64,000 nucleotides of DNA. Source: Shewanella sp. KX20019. GTDB taxonomy: Bacteria > Pseudomonadota > Gammaproteobacteria > Enterobacterales > Shewanellaceae. The notes below the pieces were generated by a model, which was not told the DNA's origin, searched no databases, and was given only the letters and a program-made list of their open reading frames with translations. Shown here piece by piece: positions 57,049 to 64,000 of this stretch. The stretch covers positions 4,960,001 to 5,024,000 of the forward strand of contig NZ_CP068437.1 in the NCBI RefSeq assembly GCF_016757755.1, written 5' to 3'. A program made the translations under genes and the position numbers. Each line of letters begins with the position of its first letter. The stretch's first letter is position 1.

Positions 57049-57933
57049 ATGAGATTACGTCATATAGAGATTTTTCACGCGATTTATACCACCGGCTCGA
57101 TAACCAATGCCGCGCAGTTTTTACATGTGTCACAACCTTCGGTGAGTAAGGTGTTAGCCCATGCTGAAATGCAGCTGGGGTTCTCACTATTTCAACGACA
57201 GAAGGGACGGCTCACGCCCACCAGCGAAGCACAAATGCTATTTAGCGAGGTCGACAAGGTATATAAGCAGATCCACTCGGTGCGTAATACGGCAGAAAAT
57301 ATCAGAAAAAGTCGCAGTGGCAGTATAAGCATTGGCGTCACCCCTGCACTAGGCTTTGATTACTTACCCGAAACCGTGGCTGCATACCGGAAATCACACC
57401 CCGACATCAACATCAATCTAGAAACCATACACAATGAAGATGTGCTACAAGCCTTGCTTGAGCACCGAATTGATTTCGCACTGGTGTTCTCTCCACCGCC
57501 ACTCGCTGGAGTTAGCCAACATGTTATTTGTAATTCAGAGTTGGTGCTGATGTATCCAACCGGATCCGAGCACTCATTTGCGGCAACCGTTCCCATTCAA
57601 GCCTTAGAAAACAAAGAGCTCATTGGAATTTGGGATAGTGGCCCTCTTGGCGACATTTTATGGAATCGCATAAACCAAGAAGCAATATCAGTTAACAGCA
57701 ATATTCAGGTACAGACCTATTTCATTGCAGCCAGATTGGTGGCACAAAAGATGGGAGTATGTGTAGTGGACGAATATACAGCTGCCGGAAACCTGAATGA
57801 TGAAGTGTCGATGGCCAACTTTGAACCTCCACTTAACTTCAAATTATCGGCTCTTCACTTAGAGAATAAAGCACTGTCGAACGTCGCAACCGCTTTTCTT
57901 GAACAGCTGAGGAAAACAGCCGAAAAAGCATAG
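57049..57933 (+). CDS. LysR family regulator of the D-glutamate locus (DgcR-like)
   Basis: A 294-residue LysR protein with an N-terminal winged helix (IYTTGSITNAAQFLHVSQPSVSK) and an effector-binding domain starting about residue 90. It is co-transcribed with the NhaC gene and sits directly before dgcN. A D-glutamate-responsive LysR regulator named DgcR has been reported with dgcN/dgcA in marine bacteria. The GTATAA-N7-TTATAC sites at 55213 and 57934 are its likely operators. Naming as DgcR is by context. Confidence 0.8.
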   Translation: MRLRHIEIFHAIYTTGSITNAAQFLHVSQPSVSKVLAHAEMQLGFSLFQRQKGRLTPTSEAQMLFSEVDKVYKQIHSVRNTAENIRKSRSGSISIGVTPALGFDYLPETVAAYRKSHPDININLETIHNEDVLQALLEHRIDFALVFSPPPLAGVSQHVICNSELVLMYPTGSEHSFAATVPIQALENKELIGIWDSGPLGDILWNRINQEAISVNSNIQVQTYFIAARLVAQKMGVCVVDEYTAAGNLNDEVSMANFEPPLNFKLSALHLENKALSNVATAFLEQLRKTAEKA

Positions 57934-57952
57934 GTATAACCTTTAGTTATGT
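57934..57952. promoter_or_regulatory. GTATAA-N7-TTATGT operator before dgcN
   Basis: Matches the site at 55213 in the left half and spacer (CCTTT) with a slightly altered right half. Its centre is 91 bases before the dgcN start, almost the same distance as at the NhaC gene. Confidence 0.6.
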
Positions 57953-58033
57953 TGCTGGTAATTGTTGGTATTTTCAACTCAAACAAGGATCGCTTAGCTT
58001 TAAGTTATGTACTAAAACACACTTAAGGCTACC

Positions 58034-59032
58034 ATGAATATAACTGCGCCGTATCTACTCTTCTTGGGCGATGCAACCGATAAGCTCTCGATCAAAATGG
58101 CTCAAGGAGTCGCCGATTGGCGTCCTGATTTGTGTGTTGGTCAGCTTAGACTTCCTGGTTGCGAGGTGTCTACAAACTTGCCCGATATGAGCATTCAAGA
58201 TGCCCATGCAAAAGGGGCAAAGACCTTTGTACTCGGATTTGCTAACAGTGGCGGCACTATCGACCCGAGTTGGGTTCCCTACATTATTGAAGCGCTCAAT
58301 GCAGGGCTTAATATCGTTAGTGGCCTACATGATAAATTGACGGATATCGCTGAAATTAGGCAAGCAGCCGCAGCAAAAGGGCTGCAACTTACCGATATAC
58401 GTCACCCTCAGCAAAAATTCAAAACCGCTAATGGCGTAAGTCGCCCAGGAAAACGGTTACTCACCGTTGGTACTGACTGCTCGGTGGGTAAAATGTATAC
58501 CTCCCTAGCCCTAGATAAAGCGATGAAACAGCATGGTTTTGATGTTGATTTCAGGGCTACTGGTCAATGCGGGATCTTAATTGCTGGTAGCGGGGTTGCA
58601 ATTGACTGCGTCGTTGCAGATTTCATCGCTGGCGCCAGTGAAAGCTTGAGTCCAGCGAATAAGCCTCTGCATTGGGATATTATTGAAGGCCAAGGTTCAC
58701 TGTCACACCCTGCATTTGCTGGTGTTAGTTTAGGCTTACTTCATGGCGCTCAACCCGACGCACTGGTCATTTGTCATGCCTTAGGTAGAAGTTCAATGCG
58801 TGGCCTAAACCACTGTTTACCTCCATCAATTAGCGACACCATCGCGATGAACTTAGCGGCGGCTAAGCTTACCAACCCTGACTGCTCCATTGCAGGCATA
58901 GCGATTAACACGTCAAGTGTTGATGAAGAGGAAGCCTTGCTGATCTGTGAACGTATCACTGCTGAGTTTAAACTGCCTTGTGTCGACCCACTGCGCCACG
59001 GCGTGGATATGATTATCGAGCGCTTATCATGA
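58034..59032 (+). CDS. dgcN: D-glutamate N-acetyltransferase DgcN (DUF1611)
   Basis: A 332-residue cytoplasmic protein of the DUF1611 family. A P-loop-like motif (VGTDCSVGKMYTSLAL) starts the C-terminal half, and GQGSLSHPAF and HALGRSSMRG follow, as in DgcN homologues. DgcN acetylates D-glutamate to N-acetyl-D-glutamate in the D-Glu catabolic route described in marine proteobacteria. AAGG sits before the ATG. The stop codon overlaps the start of dgcA (ATGA), so the two are translationally coupled. Confidence 0.85.
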   Translation: MNITAPYLLFLGDATDKLSIKMAQGVADWRPDLCVGQLRLPGCEVSTNLPDMSIQDAHAKGAKTFVLGFANSGGTIDPSWVPYIIEALNAGLNIVSGLHDKLTDIAEIRQAAAAKGLQLTDIRHPQQKFKTANGVSRPGKRLLTVGTDCSVGKMYTSLALDKAMKQHGFDVDFRATGQCGILIAGSGVAIDCVVADFIAGASESLSPANKPLHWDIIEGQGSLSHPAFAGVSLGLLHGAQPDALVICHALGRSSMRGLNHCLPPSISDTIAMNLAAAKLTNPDCSIAGIAINTSSVDEEEALLICERITAEFKLPCVDPLRHGVDMIIERLS

Positions 59033-60060
59033 AGCTATCCTATCAATTAGTTGAACAATCATGGCCGTTGGCGAAAGAGTTTAGGATCTCTCGCGGCGCC
59101 AAGACACAGGCCAACGTGCTACTACTCGCGCTCTCAGATGGTGAACATCTTGCGTGGGGAGAATCGGTTCCCTATGCTCGTTACGGTGAAACACTCACTT
59201 CGGTTTCGCAGCAAATTGAGCGCATCATGCCGCTTCTGTCGAGCCAAACGAGTGGCGAACAATTAAGCCAGATGATGCCTGCGGGCGCAGCACGTAACTT
59301 AGTCGATTGCGCGCTTTGGGATTTACGCGCTAAAAAAGCTAACGCCTCTGTAGCGACATTGCTGGGGCTAACACCCGCATCAACAGTGATCACCGCACAG
59401 ACCCTCAGCATAGACACCAAAGAGCGCATGGCGGCTGAAGCCCGAACGATTGGCAATGCTCAACTGATAAAAATTAAGCTAGATGAGCATGACATCATCG
59501 CAAAAATGGAGCAGATCCACCTTGCTGCGCCGCAAAGCCAATTCATTATCGATGCCAATGAAGCCTGGAGTTTTGAAACCTTAATCCAGGTATTACCTGC
59601 ACTCGCAAAGCTCAATGTGGCACTCATTGAGCAACCGTTACCCAGCAACAACGACAGCGACTTAGCGACTCTATCTTCACCGATACCGATTTGCGCCGAT
59701 GAATCCTGTCATGTCAGTGCTGATCTAGCCAAATTAAAAGGAAAGTACCAAGCGATAAACATCAAACTGGATAAATCCGGTGGCTTAACTGAAGCGGTAA
59801 AACTAATGCAAGCTGCGACTGAACAAGGTTTTATCATTATGACAGGTTGTATGGTCGGCACATCGTTGGCGATGGCCCCCGCCTACCTTCTCTCTGGTGC
59901 ATCCTCTTTTGTCGATCTTGATGGACCACTGCTCATTGCTAAAGATAGAGATAACGGCTTTACCTTTGCTGATGGCCAAATGCAACCTCACTCGAGTGCT
60001 TTTTGGGGCGGTGAAAACAATCAATCTAATGTTGAGCTAGCGAGGCTATTTACATCTTAA
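59029..60060 (+). CDS. dgcA: N-acetyl-D-glutamate racemase DgcA (enolase superfamily)
   Basis: A 343-residue enolase-superfamily protein formerly annotated as dipeptide epimerase. Visible features: LIKIKLDEHD with the KxK catalytic lysine pair, metal ligands Asp in FIIDANEAW, Glu in IEQPLP and Asp in CADESCH, and the second catalytic Lys in INIKLDKSGG. It converts N-acetyl-D-glutamate to N-acetyl-L-glutamate, which can enter normal metabolism. The ATG at 59029 overlaps dgcN by 4 bases; a longer upstream start would lie inside dgcN. Confidence 0.85.
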   Translation: MKLSYQLVEQSWPLAKEFRISRGAKTQANVLLLALSDGEHLAWGESVPYARYGETLTSVSQQIERIMPLLSSQTSGEQLSQMMPAGAARNLVDCALWDLRAKKANASVATLLGLTPASTVITAQTLSIDTKERMAAEARTIGNAQLIKIKLDEHDIIAKMEQIHLAAPQSQFIIDANEAWSFETLIQVLPALAKLNVALIEQPLPSNNDSDLATLSSPIPICADESCHVSADLAKLKGKYQAINIKLDKSGGLTEAVKLMQAATEQGFIIMTGCMVGTSLAMAPAYLLSGASSFVDLDGPLLIAKDRDNGFTFADGQMQPHSSAFWGGENNQSNVELARLFTS

Positions 60061-60113
60061 TGCTTACATTATTGCTGTCTCCCCTGTTGTTTCGTCCCCT
60101 ACCGTCTAGGACA

Positions 60114-60144
60114 CTGTTGTGCCACGCTTAATTGGGCACAACAG
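60114..60144 (+). terminator. Terminator after dgcA
   Basis: CTGTTGTGCC pairs with GGCACAACAG over an 11-base loop, followed by a T-rich stretch, 54 bases past the dgcA stop. Confidence 0.75.
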
Positions 60145-60324
60145 CTTATCTTATTGTTAGTCGCGAGGTGATAACAACGCTCTCCAAGTCTTGCCACTCA
60201 AACACCGATCTGATTTAATCGTTGCCTTAGCCGATAATCGAAGATAACAATTATCAACACAACAAACATTCAGGCAAGGCGACTCAATACGCCTCCCCAG
60301 CAGTCAAAAATAACATTAGCGATC

Positions 60325-60708
60325 ATGCTAGTGCTGTTGCTGTGCCAGTTGTTTGTGATGAGTTCAGCTTATTCGGTGCAGTACCCCAATGGTAAGCACC
60401 CTATGGGCAGCAATGTTAGTCACCACCATAGCCACGAAAATAACCATCCCTTAACGGCCCATCACGACAGTGATAATATTTCCGCTTTTAATGCTACCGA
60501 ATCGATTATCGATATTGTTGAGCGCGATAGCGGCTTATCGGCCGACAGTGGTGAGCATGATCACAGCAACCATTCACATACACCATCGCACCTGCCAATC
60601 GAGTCACATTTTAATAGCGACTTCTATCAAGCCGGTACCTTAAGTGATGCTGATGTGTTGTTTAGTAACCATAGATACGCACCACCCAACCCACCTCCAC
60701 ACAGCTAA
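60325..60708 (+). CDS. Small His-rich secreted protein
   Basis: A 127-residue protein starting with a hydrophobic segment (MLVLLLCQLFVMSSAYS) and then a histidine-rich, acidic body with HHHSHENNH and HDHSNHSH clusters, suited to divalent metal binding. The frame is open upstream to at least 60262 without ATG, GTG or TTG, and the leader as called lacks a basic n-region, so a non-canonical start upstream is possible. It lies before HupE-like and anchor genes and resembles small metal-resistance or metal-scavenging leaders such as CzcI-type proteins. Confidence 0.6.
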   Translation: MLVLLLCQLFVMSSAYSVQYPNGKHPMGSNVSHHHSHENNHPLTAHHDSDNISAFNATESIIDIVERDSGLSADSGEHDHSNHSHTPSHLPIESHFNSDFYQAGTLSDADVLFSNHRYAPPNPPPHS

Positions 60709-60826
60709 TTATTTTTCTATTGTGCGATAAGTGAAACGCACAACATCGTTAATACGCACCAGTAACCGATTGAAATTGTTGCGGGATATCTGCGTATGAC
60801 AGAAATGAATAATTGGAGTATCTGTA

Positions 60827-61534
60827 ATGAGCCAACCTTTGGCGAAAGCCATGGCTACCACCACGAAGCTAGTGGTGATTTTTTTGGGGCTATTTGCCTC
60901 TTTCTCTCTGTTCGCTCACGGCGTAGATGAGGGGACTCGGCAGTTTTTAGCCGCTAACCAAGGGGTATCAATTCTGCCCTTTATCTATATCGGCGCTAAA
61001 CACATGGTCACCGGATATGATCACCTACTGTTTTTAGTGGGGGTGATTTTCTTTCTCTATCGCACCAAAGATGTATTGCTGTATGTCAGCCTTTTCACTA
61101 TTGGCCACAGCATTACCTTGTTGTACGGCGTGTTTTATGACATTCAGGTCAATGCTTATCTGATCGATGCCATTATTGGGTTTTCAATCGTTTATAAAGG
61201 TTTTGATAACTTAGGCGGATTTAAGCGCATGTTTGGTTTTCAGCCCAACACCAAAGTCGCAGTGATGATCTTTGGCCTATTCCATGGCTTTGGCCTTGCC
61301 ACTAAAATCCAAGAGTTTAACCTGCCACAAGAGGGGTTATTAGCCAATATTATTGGGTTTAATGTCGGCGTAGAAATTGGGCAGTTCTTAGCGTTAGGCG
61401 TGGTACTTATTGTCATGAGTTTTTGGCGTAGACATCAGAGCTATCTTAAGTTTGCAACGACTGCCAACACACTGCTAATGAGTGGTGGATTGATGTTAGT
61501 TGGCTACCAACTCACTGGTTACTTTACCAGTTAA
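60827..61534 (+). CDS. HupE/UreJ family membrane protein
   Basis: A 235-residue protein with about six helices. Family histidine motifs are visible: GAKHMVTGYDHLLFL, FTIGHSITL and FGLFHGFGLA. HupE/UreJ proteins are nickel or cobalt permeases in hydrogenase and urease loci, but this branch occurs without those enzymes. The His-rich secreted protein upstream and the anchored protein downstream suggest a metal-handling trio. The metal is unknown. Confidence 0.85.
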   Translation: MSQPLAKAMATTTKLVVIFLGLFASFSLFAHGVDEGTRQFLAANQGVSILPFIYIGAKHMVTGYDHLLFLVGVIFFLYRTKDVLLYVSLFTIGHSITLLYGVFYDIQVNAYLIDAIIGFSIVYKGFDNLGGFKRMFGFQPNTKVAVMIFGLFHGFGLATKIQEFNLPQEGLLANIIGFNVGVEIGQFLALGVVLIVMSFWRRHQSYLKFATTANTLLMSGGLMLVGYQLTGYFTS

Positions 61535-61610
61535 CGCTTAACAAGATAGCCGCGTTCAACGGCAAAATACAGCTCAATACGCATGCGTAATTACCCTTTT
61601 AGGAACAACA

Positions 61611-62261
61611 ATGAAAAACCAAACTAACAATCAAGCAACTGACACCATAAGCAGTACCATTAGCGTACCCGTCCACTCTAATGCCACTTTACTGAAAGCG
61701 AGTATCGTCGCCACCGTCATCGCTGCTGTGGTATTGGTCACGGCTATTTTGCCCGCCGAGTACAATATTGACCCAACTGGGATCGGAAAATCACTCGGGC
61801 TAACAAAAATAGCCACGGCAGCGACAGCTGCGATTATTCCAAGCGCTAAAGCCGCGACCAACGTAATGAAAAGTACTGATTCCATTGTGATAATAAATGC
61901 ACCGTCAGTGGCAGAGATAAAGCAAGTTAGAGCAGAGGTACTTGGACTGCGCCAAGATACGGTCGACATAGTGATTGCGGCAGGCAAGGGCTTAGAATAC
62001 AAGCTACTGATAAATGAAAACGAACATTTAGAGTATGAATGGCACACCGATGGCGCTCCATTGTATTTTGACTTTCACGGTGAACCTCAAGGTGATACGA
62101 CCGGCTTTTTTGAAAGCTTTACCATCACCACATCCGATCAAGTGAAGGGCACGCTTACAACACCTTTTGCAGGATCTCACGGCTGGTACTGGAAAAACAA
62201 AACCAGTGCGCCAATTACGGTCACGTTAACCACTAAAGGCGCTTATCTGATTAAGGGTTAG
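61611..62261 (+). CDS. Transmembrane-anchored protein of the HupE gene cluster
   Basis: A 216-residue protein with one N-terminal membrane helix (about residues 25-45, IVATVIAAVVLVTAILP). An Ala-rich linker follows, then a periplasmic beta-rich domain (YKLLINENEHLEYEWHTDGAPLYFDFHGEP) ending in a W-Y-W stretch (SHGWYWKNKT) and VTLTTKG. It resembles proteins annotated simply as transmembrane anchor protein next to HupE/UreJ genes. It may hold the metal ligand or partner. It is 76 bases after the HupE gene. Confidence 0.7.
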   Translation: MKNQTNNQATDTISSTISVPVHSNATLLKASIVATVIAAVVLVTAILPAEYNIDPTGIGKSLGLTKIATAATAAIIPSAKAATNVMKSTDSIVIINAPSVAEIKQVRAEVLGLRQDTVDIVIAAGKGLEYKLLINENEHLEYEWHTDGAPLYFDFHGEPQGDTTGFFESFTITTSDQVKGTLTTPFAGSHGWYWKNKTSAPITVTLTTKGAYLIKG

Positions 62262-62271
62262 ATTCAATGAC

Positions 62272-62309
62272 AAAAAATCCCGCTTACTAGTAATAAGTGA
62301 GCGGGATTT
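62272..62309. terminator. Hairpin terminator after the anchor gene
   Basis: TCCCGCTTACT pairs with AGTGAGCGGGA (one T-G pair), with A and T runs on the two sides. The stem is almost the same as at 63544-63584. Confidence 0.75.
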
Positions 62310-62373
62310 AAATACTAATAATTAAGACTATTACAGTGAAATAGGTTACACCTAAAATGCCTATAATTAGCTC

Positions 62374-63219
62374 TTAATGGTTAAAGTTGGCCATATGGCT
62401 GGCTTGATTCGTATTGTACTGTTCAAGACTCATCGTCTCGGCGGAGCCTTGTGGGAAGAAGTTCTCAACAAAGTATTGATAATATTGTTGACGATCAATT
62501 GCTTGCTTATTAGGCTGGCTGTCCGCAGGTGTTAAAGGGACAACCGTATTGTTGTTGGCATCCCAACTCCCAGCTTCGATTCCCCCATTGATGATGTCGG
62601 TTACAACTCCCATTCTGTTAGCAAAAGTATGATTAACCCGCCCTTTAGCTATATCATTTTCATTGGGTTGCCATAAGCCATTGATTACCGCTGCACACGA
62701 TGGTTTATTCCATTGCGGGGTGCACCAGAACCAAAGTGCCGTAGCCCAGGCAAGATAAGGCGTTTCAGCCACTAATTTAGGATCATTAAAAATATCTTGC
62801 TCATTATTGGGGATCCCTTGGCTTGCAGCTTGGTAGTTTGATTCGTATGACAGCTGCAATGCACCACGGCCATAATACGATTGAGATCCATCTGGCGTTA
62901 ATCCATAAGCGGCACACCATGGAGTTTGACCCGGATTGATCGCACACCGCTCCTGCGTTGCCGCGCCGCCTTCGATAACAAAAAACAACCCTTTATTAAA
63001 GGTATCGCTATTGTAACCATCGCCTGTCGTTTCATGGCTAGCATTCGCCAAGAAGGCCAATAGATTGGTCAGTGTTAACGCCACCGTAGTCCCCAGCATT
63101 TCACTTTCAAACTGCTGATATGCGGCAACCAGCGCGGCATAGCTATAAACACTATCTCGCTCAGGAAACATTTGGTTAAATTGATCTTCAGAGAGCATAA
63201 AGCGGCTTTGATTCGACAT
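62374..63219 (-). CDS. GH19 family chitinase-like protein without signal peptide
   Basis: A 281-residue protein of the lysozyme-like GH19 family. The catalytic acid is probably Glu63 in NASHETTG. The substrate-cleft motif YYGRGALQLSYESNY and a late GGIEAGSW stretch are typical. Cysteines at WCAAYG, WCTPQW and CAAV suggest disulfides. There is no signal peptide, unusual for a chitinase acting outside the cell, so it may be released by lysis or another route, or act on a different glycan. AAGGAAG precedes the ATG. Confidence 0.8.
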   Translation of the reverse strand: MSNQSRFMLSEDQFNQMFPERDSVYSYAALVAAYQQFESEMLGTTVALTLTNLLAFLANASHETTGDGYNSDTFNKGLFFVIEGGAATQERCAINPGQTPWCAAYGLTPDGSQSYYGRGALQLSYESNYQAASQGIPNNEQDIFNDPKLVAETPYLAWATALWFWCTPQWNKPSCAAVINGLWQPNENDIAKGRVNHTFANRMGVVTDIINGGIEAGSWDANNNTVVPLTPADSQPNKQAIDRQQYYQYFVENFFPQGSAETMSLEQYNTNQASHMANFNH

Positions 63220-63543
63220 GTTTTGACTTCCTTGTTATTGAGTTCAGCTAATGGAATACACCTATCCCACTATTAATAAATTCATACACCATGAATTAGG
63301 TCTGTGGTTCAGTTACAGCATTTAAAAACCAACAACACAATCCTAGACCATAGATTCAAAACCAACCTTACGGAAAGCTTACTGCGAGCAGTGACCCCAT
63401 ACTCTTTGCCTATTTTGTAATAAAAATAATGTTCTCAACCTTGTTCACGTAATAGCCTGCATTGGACGCAAAGCCAATCACCCCTTCATTGTCACACTTA
63501 CCAGATCAGCCTCAGATCTTATTAAAGGTAAAATTTAAGTAAC
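63220..63543. other. 324-base gap upstream of the chitinase gene
   Basis: Probably holds the promoter of the GH19 gene. No coding sequence or structured RNA was recognised. Confidence 0.35.
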
Positions 63544-63584
63544 AAAAAAGCCCGCTCACTATTTATAAGTGAGCGGGCTTTTTT
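63544..63584 (-). terminator. Strong terminator of the DUF6491-like gene
   Basis: A 12-base perfect stem (AGCCCGCTCACT/AGTGAGCGGGCT) with a seven-base loop between A and T runs; 20 bases past the stop codon on the minus strand. Confidence 0.85.
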
Positions 63585-63603
63585 GGTGATTTAGCAAACG
63601 CTT

Positions 63604-64000
63604 TTATTCGGCGTTGCCCTTATCGGCTTCTTTTTCCTCAACAGCAGCAAAAGCGATAATTTTTTGCTTAATCGCCTCTTTCTCAGCCTTATCTTTTAAA
63701 CGGTAGATGCGCTTTATCTGCGACTTCTGCATTGGCTCCTGTGGAGTCGCTACTGAATCGAACCCGACCTCAACCTTTCCCAAGGTTGAAGTAATCAACA
63801 GCCCTTGGGCAAACTTCAAATTATTCAAGCCACCATTCAACACCAACAAGTAACTCTGTCGCGGTTTAGAGTTAACGATTACCGTATATTTATCGACATT
63901 CTCCCAACCATCCATTCTAAAGTTATCGATAGAATTAACCTGCTCTAATTCAGGAAAAGTATACAGTGCAGATCGTTCTTTCGAGGCCTCTGATGATGCG
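63604..64000 (-). CDS. DUF6491-like protein, 5' end beyond the window
   Basis: The frame is open to the window edge, so the N-terminus is missing. The visible 132 residues include FRMDGWENVDKYTVIVN, then NLKFAQGLLITSTLG, a Lys-rich IKRIYRLKDKAEKEAIKQK stretch and an acidic tail. This fits the small DUF6491 family of periplasmic or lipoprotein-like proteins of unknown function. An internal ATG at 63915 is not taken as the start because the homologous frame continues upstream. Confidence 0.6.
   Translation of the reverse strand, partial: ASSEASKERSALYTFPELEQVNSIDNFRMDGWENVDKYTVIVNSKPRQSYLLVLNGGLNNLKFAQGLLITSTLGKVEVGFDSVATPQEPMQKSQIKRIYRLKDKAEKEAIKQKIIAFAAVEEKEADKGNAE

Noticed and set aside
1..64000. 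tRNA, rRNA or prophage
   Set aside because: No sequence with cloverleaf or rRNA features and no phage structural genes were seen on reading.

Overview
The window looks like a chromosomal segment of a marine gammaproteobacterium, most probably Shewanella. This rests on overall gene style, moderate GC, very large secreted S8 proteins ending in GlyGly-CTERM sorting tails, abundant outer-membrane proteins, and the mix of YgiQ, ThrE, SYLF, PsiE and DgcN/DgcA families. No rRNA, tRNA, CRISPR array, prophage or intact insertion sequence was seen.

Region 1 (1-12570) is a single-direction, tightly packed envelope-polysaccharide locus. It holds the end of an NDP-sugar pyrophosphorylase, an RsbW-like ATPase, a membrane GT2 synthase without PilZ, four DUF3131 paralogues (one membrane anchored, two lipoproteins, one secreted), a TPR-like secreted protein, a soluble GT2, an HPt protein and an internally duplicated outer-membrane barrel. 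It is the strongest candidate for an undescribed envelope-spanning system.

Region 2 (12601-18190) has a small PstS-like periplasmic protein, a porin and a zinc-ribbon membrane protein, divergent from a hybrid histidine kinase. A 7TM protein follows that looks like an AraC-type membrane regulator without its DNA-binding half. Region 3 (18298-31483) is mostly housekeeping and accessory genes: S9 peptidase, SYLF protein, a GGTTCTA heptamer array, an AT-rich islet with a membrane glutaredoxin and a Cys-rich secreted protein, YgiQ, MAPEG, ThrE, a small Omp85 protein and a CadC-like regulator.

Region 4 (31803-39977) holds two divergent giant S8 subtilases with GlyGly-CTERM tails. One has a complete triad. 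The other has lost the Asp, Ser and oxyanion Asn and is a probable pseudoprotease. Region 5 (40130-46905) holds an SMR transporter, PsiE, Gfa, Fe-ADH, a LysR regulator and NDH-2. Four of its promoters share one operator at exactly the same spacing, so they form a local regulon. A MITE-like element sits between gfa and the Fe-ADH gene.

Region 6 (47019-60060) is a D-amino-acid/D-glutamate island: CapA-like phosphatase, N-acyl-D-amino-acid deacylase, M14 carboxypeptidase lipoprotein, TonB-dependent receptor, NhaC-type transporter, LysR regulator, DgcN and DgcA. A GTATAA-N7-TTATAC operator occurs before both the transporter and dgcN. Region 7 (60325-64000) has a His-rich secreted peptide with HupE/UreJ and an anchored partner (probable metal handling), a GH19 chitinase-like protein without signal peptide, and the start-truncated end of a DUF6491-like protein.
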